In this document: positions 56,001 to 64,000 of the stretch, piece by piece
Numbering within the stretch: position 1 is the stretch's first letter
Layout: each line of letters opens with the position of its first letter
Assembly: GCA_037576195.1 (NCBI GenBank)
Contig: CM075104.1
Span: forward strand, 23,204,211 to 23,268,210
Origin: Phytoseiulus persimilis
Lineage: Eukaryota > Arthropoda > Arachnida > Mesostigmata > Phytoseiidae
DNA length: 64,000 nt
Direction: 5' to 3'
Program-made: the position numbers and the translations under genes
Notes under the pieces: generated by a model
Database searches by the model: none
The model's input: the letters and a program-made list of their open reading frames with translations, nothing else
Told to the model about the DNA's origin: nothing

Positions 56001-56259
56001 TTGGGCTCGGAATCACCCCTCCAGAGTTGGAAGTAATGCTCAGATTGGCTCGGAATCACCCCTCCAGAGTTGGAAAGTAATGCTCAGATTGGTCTCGGAA
56101 TCACCCCTCCAGAGTTGGAAGTAATGCTCAGATTGGTCTCGGAATCACCCCTCCAGAGTTGGAAAGTAATGCTCAGATTGGTCTCGGAATCACCCCTCCA
56201 GAGTTGGAAGTAATGCTCAGATTGGTCTCGGAATCACCCCTCCAGAGTTGGAAAGTAAG
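53013..56259 (+). repeat. 45-bp minisatellite array B, right part
   Basis: Continuation of array B beyond the LINE. Units of 43-46 bp include GGTCTC, GGCTC, GGCCCC and GACCC variants, with frequent one-base length changes. It ends near GGAAAGTAAGGGTAACTAAA. Confidence 0.97.
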
Positions 56260-56426
56260 GGTAACTAAAGTCAGCCTCCGGCTCCCATGGTCCTAGCCCA
56301 GAATCAGAGACTTTGGGATTCGAACCCGTAACCGAGATTCTGCGCCCTTACCTGGACTCGTGGACTCGAACTCGGACTCGTGGATTTTTGTGACCCCTAG
56401 TCAGAACTAATCCCGGAATGACCCCC
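56260..56426. repeat. junction sequence with a tRNA B-box-like motif
   Basis: On the minus strand GGGTTCGAATCCC (near 56325) matches a tRNA promoter B box, but flanking bases do not form a T-stem beyond three pairs and no A box at the right distance is evident. A SINE fragment is possible. Confidence 0.25.
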
Positions 56427-56510
56427 ATATATTCCAGCAGGAGTGCGGACAAACTGATGAACTGACAAGCAAAATGGCCGGGAAGCGGATCATTTATAGT
56501 AAGGATACCC
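56427..56510 (+). repeat. trailer of the composite repeat, copy B
   Basis: GGAGTGCGGACAAACTGATG, then AAGCGGATCATTTATAGTAAGG. It aligns with 41341-41430 and with the inverted copy at 63230-63300. Confidence 0.8.
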
Positions 56511-56694
56511 TGACATCGGTTCCGAGCTCGGGTGCGAAGCTACTCCGCTGGAGAAGAGCCTGATACGTTCTGCCGGCACGAACCAATTTATGAGTACGAT
56601 TCTCCTCACAGTGCCTTAACTGTTCAGTCGTCAAAATCGTAAGCCGGAGAGCCTTGGCTCGAGTGAAGTTTAATCATTGCGAGAATGCAGACAA

Positions 56695-57699
56695 TCAGAA
56701 GATCACGAACAGCAACAAGCGCAGGATGTTATGGAAACTGAAAACCGCATCACGGGTCTGACGGGTCGTTGGATACATGTTGAGTCCGACGGTTGTCAAG
56801 TATCGACGGCGATTCAGCTTTCGCAATTCTGCTCGCGGGTTCTCCAGACATAGTCCTGCAACAAGAAGCTGTCGCCGAGCGCGCTTTAACACTCTCTAGC
56901 GATAGGGCAGCCGCGATCATCGAAGAAGATGTTATACAAGACAAGCAAAAGCATATGAGAAGGGCGGAAGATAAATCCGCACCTTGCGGCAGGAGGACGA
57001 TTGCCGCGTGTTTCAAGAGCTGGGTGTAGATTCTGAAGAACGCGAGAGCCAAAATGTGAGGGAGGAATCCGTTGGCATCTCGAGTTTGAGAGAACAACTG
57101 ACGCCACTTGCTCGGAGTTGCACCGATCGAGAACCTTTCCAACTTTTTTTTCTAGGTCTGAAATATGCTTCGCAGCGAGAGCATCAATAACCAACGTGCC
57201 TTTAAGAATAAAGTAGTAATGACAGAACTGCAAAACATTGTGCTCCGATGCTGCCGAAGTAACCAACCAACGTCGAGCTCACATTGTATTCGCTCCAGTC
57301 ATCATAGGTGACACTGAGGGTTGTAAATGCGAAAGTTCCGTGCTCACAGATAGACCACTTTCGAGGCAATTTCCGAGAACACATGAATCGACGACTGAGG
57401 AGAATGTTGAAGTTCAGCGCGATGAACGATAAAACATGCCATGCGTACACGCCACGAGTAGTATCATCCATGAAATCTCGAGAAAAAACATGGACGAGAC
57501 CGAGGATGTATCCCACGTGGAAAAAGTTGATGAATGAAAAGAAGAAAAGCTTGGTTTTCGGCTCGCCAAGGCCAAGCGTATGGAGGAGTGCGTTGATAGG
57601 CAGAGATACTCTCTGCTTGCATAAGAATGTGCCCCAAACTTCCAACCATGGGATTCTCCACCAAGAAAACGACGCGTTGGGTTCCCTGCGGAACTTCAT
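56695..57699 (-). pseudogene. possible gustatory-receptor-like (7TM chemoreceptor) pseudogene
   Basis: Minus strand, three frame changes. 57699-57202 gives four or so hydrophobic segments (INFFHVGYILGLVHVF; YAWHVLSFIALNFNILL; VGYFGSIGAQCFAVLSLLLY). The next frames give GTLVIDALAAKHI, then SKWRQLFSQTRDANGFLPHI with LALAFFRIY, reminiscent of the conserved mid-region of arthropod gustatory receptors, then hydrophobic ALLICFCLSCITSSSMIAAA. The last piece has ELRKLNRRRYLTTVGLN and FHNILRLLLFVIF. The hydrophobicity order and these phrases suggest a chemoreceptor, but no diagnostic C-terminal TYxxxxxQ motif is present. One break lies at a run of eight A's on the minus strand. Confidence 0.4.
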
Positions 57700-57719
57700 G
57701 AATTCAGGAGAAGGAGCTC

Positions 57720-58360
57720 GTGTAAAATGTAGTTTTGTAGATGTCGCGGTCGTGGACTGAGGCTCCCTGTGGTATTCAAGCTTTTTCCCGGCGCCTATTC
57801 TTCATTCGAGCCCCGGCAGCAGCCACATCAAACGATCGATGAATCTATCGACTTGAATTAGAACCCAGTCTTTGTCACCAAGGCTGGGATACCTTCGAGG
57901 GCAGCGAACAGAGTTCAGGTAAACTCGGCCTGAGAGAGGGTCTCAACCCGAGCTGCGTTCGTGAAATCTGACTTGGTCAATCACGTAATGAGATTGAATA
58001 AAGAATGGCGATTACTTTTAGCGTCGGAAGATATGACGTAGTTATATTTGCATTCGCTGTAGGTCGAAGGCTCAAGCGGGACTATCTGGCGTTCCGTTAA
58101 AAGCGGTGATCTCGACACCGCCTTGGGTGACGTTTTGGATGACAGCGCAGCTATTTGATTGTGCTCAGGATCTCAAAGACCCTCTCAGAGCTCCATATGC
58201 GCGAGATTATGACTAGGTTGAACGCGTCGCTCAGTGATACAATGCCATGCAATGAGATGAAAAATTTTGTGAAGTCTCTTTACAGCTCGTTGTCGTCCGC
58301 GAACGTGAACACCAAGTTGACACCGCGAGTCCGGTCCTCTCGGGTTGCAGCTCCTGATGG
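57720..58360. other. no recognisable gene
   Basis: No ORF or repeat with identifiable features. Confidence 0.35.
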
Positions 58361-58363
58361 GTA

Positions 58364-58451
58364 GACCTATTTTCCGTTATAACGCATAACGGAAAATAGC
58401 ATTTCCGCTGTGACGGAAAATCAATCTGGGAAAATACATGGAAGACTTGCT
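58364..58451 (+). repeat. left 88-bp inverted repeat of the hAT-type element
   Basis: Begins GACCTATTTTCCG and is the partner of 62161-62248. Confidence 0.9.
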
Positions 58452-58661
58452 CTTCATGAGGCCCTATACTACGCACTCATGATCATGATCGTATGTGGGC
58501 TGCATTAGCTAACGCTATGGGACCAGAACTGCAGAACCCCACAATAACCGCACAATCGAGAACGAGGGAGTGAAATTTGCAGTCGCACGAAAAGATGAAG
58601 GGACAATGATTGCAGGAACATAGGTTGCATGTATATCACTCCGTCGTATTCCATTTCATTA

Positions 58662-61075
58662 TTATGTCGGATGAGTGTGACTATATTCTAACATGCACTT
58701 CAAGCATCGCTCGCACTCGCGTTCGCGGCTGTCTTTCTTTTGGCTGAGAAGTCCTTGAGAATATATAGTTGACGAACCTCGTATCGTCCAAATTTCTTGG
58801 CGAAAGCGCCGAGCGTGGCGCGCCTTGCTGAACATTCGCTCCGCAGCCACACTACTTGCCTGCAGAGCGTCCATAGCTTTGCACACCACGGCGGGTAAGA
58901 CTCGCACGCCGCGCTTGTGCAGGTTGATGAGTTCTTTGGGGGAGCATTCGACGATGCCGCGCTCCTCCCAATCAGCGTCTCGAAGGAGCTCGAATTTGTC
59001 GACCCCGGTTCCGATCGTTGTTCTTCTCTTCGAAGCTCCGGACTTTTGAAATTCCTGGAAAGCCGCGACTTCCTCGACGATGTCACCGTGTTTGAGAAAC
59101 GTTGAGAGCAGTCTCTTGTTTCGGTCAGCCCTGACTCTCCGGCGGACCACTGCAAGCATCCCATCGAGCTCCGTGCTTTCTGTCTTCCTACGCAGGAGAC
59201 GCGCCAACCTTGAGGAAACGCCTCTGCAGTATCCTGATGCAAAGATTATTATAGAGGGCGTCAGCGAAGTTGCTCTCATTGCTCTTGAGTTGCGTCAACA
59301 TCACCTGCAAGCAACGGTACGAGGCTCATCATCCAACTCATACATCAGCAAGGCTTAGAGAGAACCGCGGGATTTTGCCGTCAGGTCTGAATCTATTCAA
59401 GAACTCTAACCCACTCGAGAGCGATGTCACAGTTTCTCAGAGTTGAATCTCCCTCTTAGAGCCGCTTCGATGCGGCTTCACGCAAGTGAGGCACCCCACA
59501 ATTTCCCCGATTTCTGATAGTTCTTCATTGGAGAGCGGAAATCTCCCTTTCGGTCTTGACTCGTAGAACCGGCGGAGCGGCTCAACCAGCTCCAAGAAGT
59601 TTTGGAGCATACGGAGCGTGGAGCCCCACCTCGTTTGCATGTCCAAGACGAGCTGAACACGTGCGCCGCTCCCATCGCAGCAGTCCGCAAACTGGTCGGT
59701 GAGACCAGCTTTCCGGTGGAAAGCTCGGCACAAGGTGCGAACCTTTTTGACCGCCTCGCCGTGTGTTCCGTGGAACACTGGAGACCCCGCCCTGAGCTCT
59801 TCATCCTCGTCCATTGGGCCTGCAATATTCAAGCAAGCCCAATAGATGAAATGAGAGAACTTGATACTGGCTTGGCTGATCGGAAAAAATCCAATCGCAA
59901 GCCGTGAGTGCGCGTATCGCTGAACGTTAACGGGCGTACAACACAACACACACATACCTTGAGTTCCCGCGTCGGCTTGCATGTCCACCAGGTGCCAAGT
60001 ACCTGGGCCCATCTCTACGACGCCGTTACTATCATCATCCTCGCTGCCAGATTCTGTGCCCCGCTATGCAGCGGCTTTCGAGTCCTTTCAGTGTGTCGCG
60101 AACCGCGAGGTGCAACGCTTGGGCGAAGCACAGCTGATGGTAGAGCGGTCGAGGTAAGACAGCTTCCTTGAGGAGCCGCCCGAGCTTCAACATGACCGAT
60201 GCGGCATCGGTGGTCATGCCAAGCGGGTCAACTACGCTCAGGCCAACCCGCTGCAGTGAACCACCGAGCGCTAGCCGGAGGTTCCGCGCGTCTGCTCGAT
60301 CGGTAAAACGGCTAAGAAGCTCGATCGCCGCCCGCCGAGACAGGGAGTTGTGGAGAGTGACCCCTGGGAACAAGGGAAGCGTTACCTAGAGCTTTTTTTT
60401 TCACCTGTGGGGCAACGGTCTGCGCCTGCCCTCGCTGAGCTGAAGACTACGGCCTTGGGCCGACCGACTCCATTGCCAAAGATTTCTAAAGGAATGAAAT
60501 ATCCATACTGAGACTACCTACCGAAAAATCTTTTACGATGCCAACTCCATTCATCGGCCGTCAATGTGAAGACCGCCCCTGAATCGCGGGGGCTGCTGAT
60601 CTCCTCTGCCAGGCATGCGAAGGCTTTCCTGGTAGAATAATACTTACATACTTACATACATGGTTATGGTATGCAGCAGAGACATGCAGCAATCAATCAT
60701 TGACCGATCACTTCTTGTAGCTGTCAATTTAAGGGGGAGTATTTTCCACTCACTCTGCTTCTGCATCCGTCAACTGCCTCGCGAAAGCCTGGTTGATTAC
60801 GCCGAGCTTCACTCGCTCGAAGAGTTCTTGATATAGGCTGACTTGAAAGCGTTCCCTGGAATGTTCAGTACCGCAACCATGCCGGCGGTGATGCGAGCCT
60901 TCGCTTCTTTTTCTTCAGACGGTGCGTCTCTCTTGCGGTGGAGTTGCAAGTGCGCCTTTAGACTTGTTCTACTGCCGTTCGCCGCCGTTATAGGCTTGTC
61001 ACACTCCTTGCATTCAGAAGTCATAGTAACAAGTCCATCTCTTTTCTTCGTCGTTGAACTGAACTGACTGAACAC
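58662..61075 (-). pseudogene. hAT transposase with BED zinc finger, introns and frameshifts
   Basis: Minus strand. 61075-60809 encodes a BED finger (ECKECDKPITAANGSRTSLK, AHLQLHRKRD). An intron ends at ...TTGTTCCCAG (near 60365), and the next exon has VVDPLGMTTDAASVMLKLGR (catalytic D region) and PLYHQLCFAQALHLAVRDTL. After a one-base frame change it reads VVEMGPGTWHLVDMQADAGT, then an intron (GTATGTGTG...ATATTGCAG, about 59957-59823). The third exon (59822-59437) has KVRTLCRAFHRKAGLTDQF and LDMQTRWGSTLRMLQNFLEL. The final piece (59279-58662) has the C-terminal dimerisation motif LPAVVCKAMDALQASSVAAE then RMFSKA. The large first intron (about 60400-60660) may hold another short insertion (poly-T and TACATACTTACATACA). 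Confidence 0.75.
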
Positions 61076-61156
61076 GGGGTCCGAGCTCCTGTCGGTAACG
61101 GGACGCCCCCTGCTTCTCGGGGACCGGTCCTTCCCTGGTCTCGCCGAGACTGCTTT

Positions 61157-61546
61157 CTAACCTTCGTACGTCGAGGCAAGAGCTGCTTCTGATGCGGAAG
61201 ATCTCTCTACGTCGGTGTCAACGCAACTACCACACTGAAGCGTCGTCGGCGTCCATTCTTCGTCCTCGTCGCTGTAGTCTTCAACCTCAGGCTCTCCGCA
61301 GAAATCACTTCTGCAAGTAGAAATCGGGCGAGAAACTCTACGCTGACGACGAGCGCTTCTAATTTCAGCTCCGTTTTTCTCAGAGGGTGATAGCCAAGAC
61401 GTGGCCAAATGACGAGCTCGACTCCAAACGGCGATAAGTCCATTTTTGATGATTTCGAGAAAATCGATTTTATGAGAATGGAGACGTCCTGTAGAACCCA
61501 CATTTGAATTTACTCTCCTTAGCTCCGCTTGAGCAAGGGCGGTCAT
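61157..61546 (-). CDS. unassigned ORF inside the hAT-type element
   Basis: A 129-codon minus-strand ORF between the BED exon and the right inverted repeat. It has a basic first half (RARHLATSWL...RSARRQRRVSRP) and a very acidic stretch (EPEVEDYSDEDEEWTPTT). No domain is recognised. It could be an upstream exon of the transposase or a separate small ORF. Confidence 0.3.
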   Translation of the reverse strand: MTALAQAELRRVNSNVGSTGRLHSHKIDFLEIIKNGLIAVWSRARHLATSWLSPSEKNGAEIRSARRQRRVSRPISTCRSDFCGEPEVEDYSDEDEEWTPTTLQCGSCVDTDVERSSASEAALASTYEG

Positions 61547-62160
61547 CTACTTATCCGTGGGCTGCTCTCTCTGATGCTGGTGAATCGTTCAAACAGAAGA
61601 AATGAGCAAAGGCCCAACGGCACCAGGACAATGATTACGGACACTGACACCACCGTCGGCGAGGGCGGTTCAATCTATCTGATTCGGAGAGTTGAAAATT
61701 GAAATACTCGAAGAACGGGATATCACACAGAGTGCTGCCGATTCACTGATGCACGGTTAAATGGCAGTCAATGAGCGCGACCAACGAATAGATCGATGTA
61801 CATGGAACTCTCCGTTGTGGATATCGCAGAGGTATTTGATGAACATATTCATGTAAGTTCCAAGTGGATCCACTTCTAATTGTCGACAGGACCGAACGGA
61901 TCACGAACCGTCCACATGGAAGACATCGAGCGAATCGTCGTAGTCGGAGCGTCGAAGAGGCTGAGCGAAGCGTCTCGCGAAAAGCGTAAGGAAGATCACA
62001 CGAAGCTTCTTGTTGGAAATTTCCGCGTATTCTTTGTTTGTCGGCGACCGGGAACGGATATCCGCTCTCCAGGTTCTAGACACCCCACGGCCGCGCAAAA
62101 TGACCATGGTTTTTTGTCTCCCGGTAACCGGGTTGAGAAGCAATGCAAATCTGGACCGAT

Positions 62161-62248
62161 AGCGAGTCTTCCATGTATTTTCCCAGATTGATTCTCAGTT
62201 ATAACGGAAATACTATCTTCCGTTATGCGTTATAACGGAAAATAGGTC
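62161..62248 (-). repeat. right 88-bp inverted repeat of the hAT-type element
   Basis: Reverse complement of 58364-58451 with about eight differences. Confidence 0.9.
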
Positions 62249-62250
62249 TA

Positions 62251-63006
62251 CTAAAGATTGCTACTATCGGCTGAACCGAAGGGGAGCGGCGTGTTCTGCT
62301 CTAGGTTATGCCTCGTTTCCTCGAATCTCGTCTCTGAGAATCTCGCTCCGCCGACTCAATCCTCTCCCTTGAGTCTCCCAAATTCTCTAGCGCCGCTCGT
62401 TGAGTCCCGATCGGAGTACATTCCATGCATGGCACAGGTTCTAGACATGGAGGCTACGGCGGACTGTTTACTCACGGGGAGGGCATCGGTGGAGCCAAGA
62501 ATCTGATCGATTGACTTTGATCCAATATATCCACAGTGTCGCTTTCGACCTACACCTCTGGAAAGCACTGGTAACCCGAGTCAATAGGCCTCCCATACAT
62601 TCCTGTATCCAAGTGTCTCAACTGATGAAGTGCTACTCCTCACATTGGATTATTCAGAGATTGCCTAGATTGATGACTGAGAGAACTGGAACTTATCGTT
62701 CATTGCGGGTCACTGAACAGTCCTCCAATCTGGAAGAAGGTTCGCTCCTGGAGACAATACAATGGCTCCAGTCAATATATATGTATATCTAAAAAAATGA
62801 TAGCCGCACACAAACTGCTTCCTATCCCAATGATGACCGCACATTGTGTGGTTCTCATCCAACCTGAGTTTTTATCCACGAGCGGTTACCAGCGATGAGC
62901 GACTATCATTGGACTGATTGCCGCAAACCCCGTAATTTCATCGGTTTTGAGATTCGGATGCCGCACGGAATCCACATTCTGCCTACCTCTCCGTCCCAGC
63001 GATATA
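62251..63006. other. no recognisable gene
   Basis: Short ORFs only, without motifs. Confidence 0.35.
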
Positions 63007-63757
63007 GGGTAAAAGTACCAGTTATGGGCCACTTACCAGTTTTGGGCCAGCTACCAGTTTTGGGCCAACTACCAGTTATGGGCCGCCCATGACCAGTTAT
63101 GGGCCTCAAGGGCGGTGAACTTTTCCACAAGGGGACCATCTCTTGTCCACTGCAGAATCAACGGGAACGTGTGGGGACTAATGAGAAGAGCTCCGGTCCT
63201 CATCAGCAAATCGCCTATGACTTCGAATTCGTCCTTACTACTTATGATCCGCTTCGTCTGTCAGTTCGTTGTCAGTTTGGCCGCACTCCTTATAGAATAT
63301 ATGGGGGTGATTCCAGGACCAATCTGACCATACTTTTCCAAACCTGGAGGGGTGATTCCGGGATCCATCTGACCATATCCTTGGAGTCTGGAGGTTGATC
63401 CCGGGTCGAACCCGCAGAACCTCCAAGGGTGCGTTGAAGTGGGGAATCCTGCAGAGTCCGCATCAGTGTCCTCAGATCAGCATACGATTTCGGCAGACAT
63501 GGTATTGGTGAAATCGAAATCGAGTGCCTCACTCTGATTTAGGAAGATGGAGGGAGGAAATCGTTAGATCCTTCCACGATTCACCTCGTCACGAAAGAGA
63601 GGCGCTTCCTCCCCACGGAAAGCCTCCGGTTGGAGCAGTACTTCGATATCCGGCGATGGACCACCACTGGTCAGTATATGGCCCATAACTAGTGGGTGGC
63701 CCAAAACTGGTGAGTGGCCCAAAACTGGTAAGTGGCCCATAACTGGTACTTTTACCC
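63007..63757. mobile_element. 751-bp nonautonomous element with tandem-repeat inverted ends
   Basis: The left end (63007 on) reads GGGTAAAAGTACCAGTTATG, followed by tandem 18-mers of the form ACCAGTTWTGGGCCACTT. The right end (to 63757) is the reverse complement for at least the first 42 bases, with no mismatch that I can see. Each terminal array holds four to five units. The interior lacks an ORF and includes a piece of the 45-bp composite repeat. This is a MITE or fold-back type of layout. No target duplication was recognised. Confidence 0.75.
63230..63405 (-). repeat. inverted fragment of the 45-bp composite repeat (trailer plus 2-3 units)
   Basis: On the minus strand, units like ATGGTCAGATGGATCCCGGA followed by ATCACCCCTCC precede AGTGCGGCCAAACTGACAAC and AAGCGGATCATAAGTAGTAA, the same order and orientation (units, then trailer) as at 41.3 and 56.4 kb. 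It lies inside the 751-bp inverted-repeat element. Confidence 0.8.
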
Positions 63758-63759
63758 TT

Positions 63760-64000
63760 CACGAGAAGTTGTGAGAACTAGTAGCATAAAGGCTCAAAAC
63801 TGGAGTTCGTGATGGAAGCTAGATTCAGCGATAGGAAATTCCGCTTTGCGCTCATCGCTCTTTCGAGGTGAGCATGCAATCGAATGCAGGGGATTCAACA
63901 TTTAATTCTGGAACAAGGAAGTGGGAGAATCACTTTGAGAATAATTCCATATTGGAATCACATGAGATCACTGGACGCACATCCTGTGATCGCGCTTGGA
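63760..64000. other. no recognisable feature
   Basis: Nothing recognised to the end of the window. Confidence 0.3.

Larger units (their letters stand above)
58364..62248 (-). mobile_element. hAT-type DNA transposon with 88-bp inverted ends
   Basis: 58364-58451 and the reverse complement of 62161-62248 match at about 80 of 88 positions. Both start GACCTATTTTCCGTTATAAC and end GGAAGACT.GCT. The outer 30 bases contain an internal palindrome (TTCCGTTAT...ATAACGGAA). TA lies immediately outside each end. hAT elements normally make 8-bp duplications; CTGATGGG versus CTAAAGAT share only four positions, so either the duplication has decayed or the true ends differ. The interior encodes a hAT transposase on the minus strand. 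Confidence 0.8.

Noticed and set aside
56300-56345. tRNA gene on the minus strand suggested by GGTTCGAATCC
   Set aside because: No T-stem beyond three pairs, no A box and no cloverleaf found; at most a SINE fragment.
63390-63425. Second tRNA B-box-like GGTTCGACCC
   Set aside because: No matching A box or acceptor stem; short chance match is likely.

Overview
This is eukaryotic DNA, most likely from an arthropod; a chelicerate is plausible but unproven. The evidence is the mix of mariner, Tc1/Tc3, MULE, hAT, BEL/Pao, Gypsy, Copia and R1/Jockey-type elements, the short GT-AG introns (80-126 bp), and TATA plus Inr-like promoters. Nearly everything is mobile or repetitive DNA, much of it nested and decayed. 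I see only one complete host-type gene, a small three-exon gene for a secreted cysteine-rich protein at 41.94-42.46 kb. A possible broken chemoreceptor lies at 56.7-57.7 kb.

0-16.6 kb: the 3' end of a BEL/Pao pol (3-656), a mariner with perfect 31-bp ends (1111-2394), a broken Tc3-like transposase, a BEL/Pao gag-protease ORF cut off before reverse transcriptase (5779-8895), a decayed MULE with a recognisable intron, a second MULE whose ends are inverted arrays of a 17-bp repeat and whose transposase is split by a solo Copia LTR, and a fold-back element (about 15.43-16.65 kb).

16.68-29.0 kb: a Copia element with paired LTRs and a perfect 5-bp target duplication (GAAAT). Between pol and the 3' LTR it carries about 1.6 kb of extra DNA. 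This holds a sense ORF that overlaps the end of pol and has a signal peptide, N-glycosylation sites and a C-terminal hydrophobic segment, and a convergent antisense ORF with its own TATA box and poly(A) signal. A complete Gypsy element (21534-27168, TSD GTTG, LTRs differing at 1 of 202 positions) has landed inside the sense ORF. I regard this accessory-gene-bearing Copia as the most unusual system in the window.

29-35.2 kb: an R1-like LINE remnant, a 237-bp tandem duplication, a Tc3-like remnant and an IS630/Tc1-type element with its terminal repeats (33843-35231).

35.27-56.5 kb: two copies of one composite repeat. Each has a GC-rich hairpin leader, a long array of a 45-bp unit and a shared trailer. 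The second copy is interrupted by a long R1-like LINE. Between the copies are the secreted-protein gene, LINE remnants and an assembly gap (46054-46212). The very long ORFs in the arrays follow from a stop-free unit whose length is divisible by three; I do not call them genes.

56.5-64 kb: a chemoreceptor-like pseudogene, a hAT-type transposon with 88-bp inverted ends (58364-62248), and a 751-bp inverted-repeat element that contains an inverted fragment of the 45-bp composite repeat.
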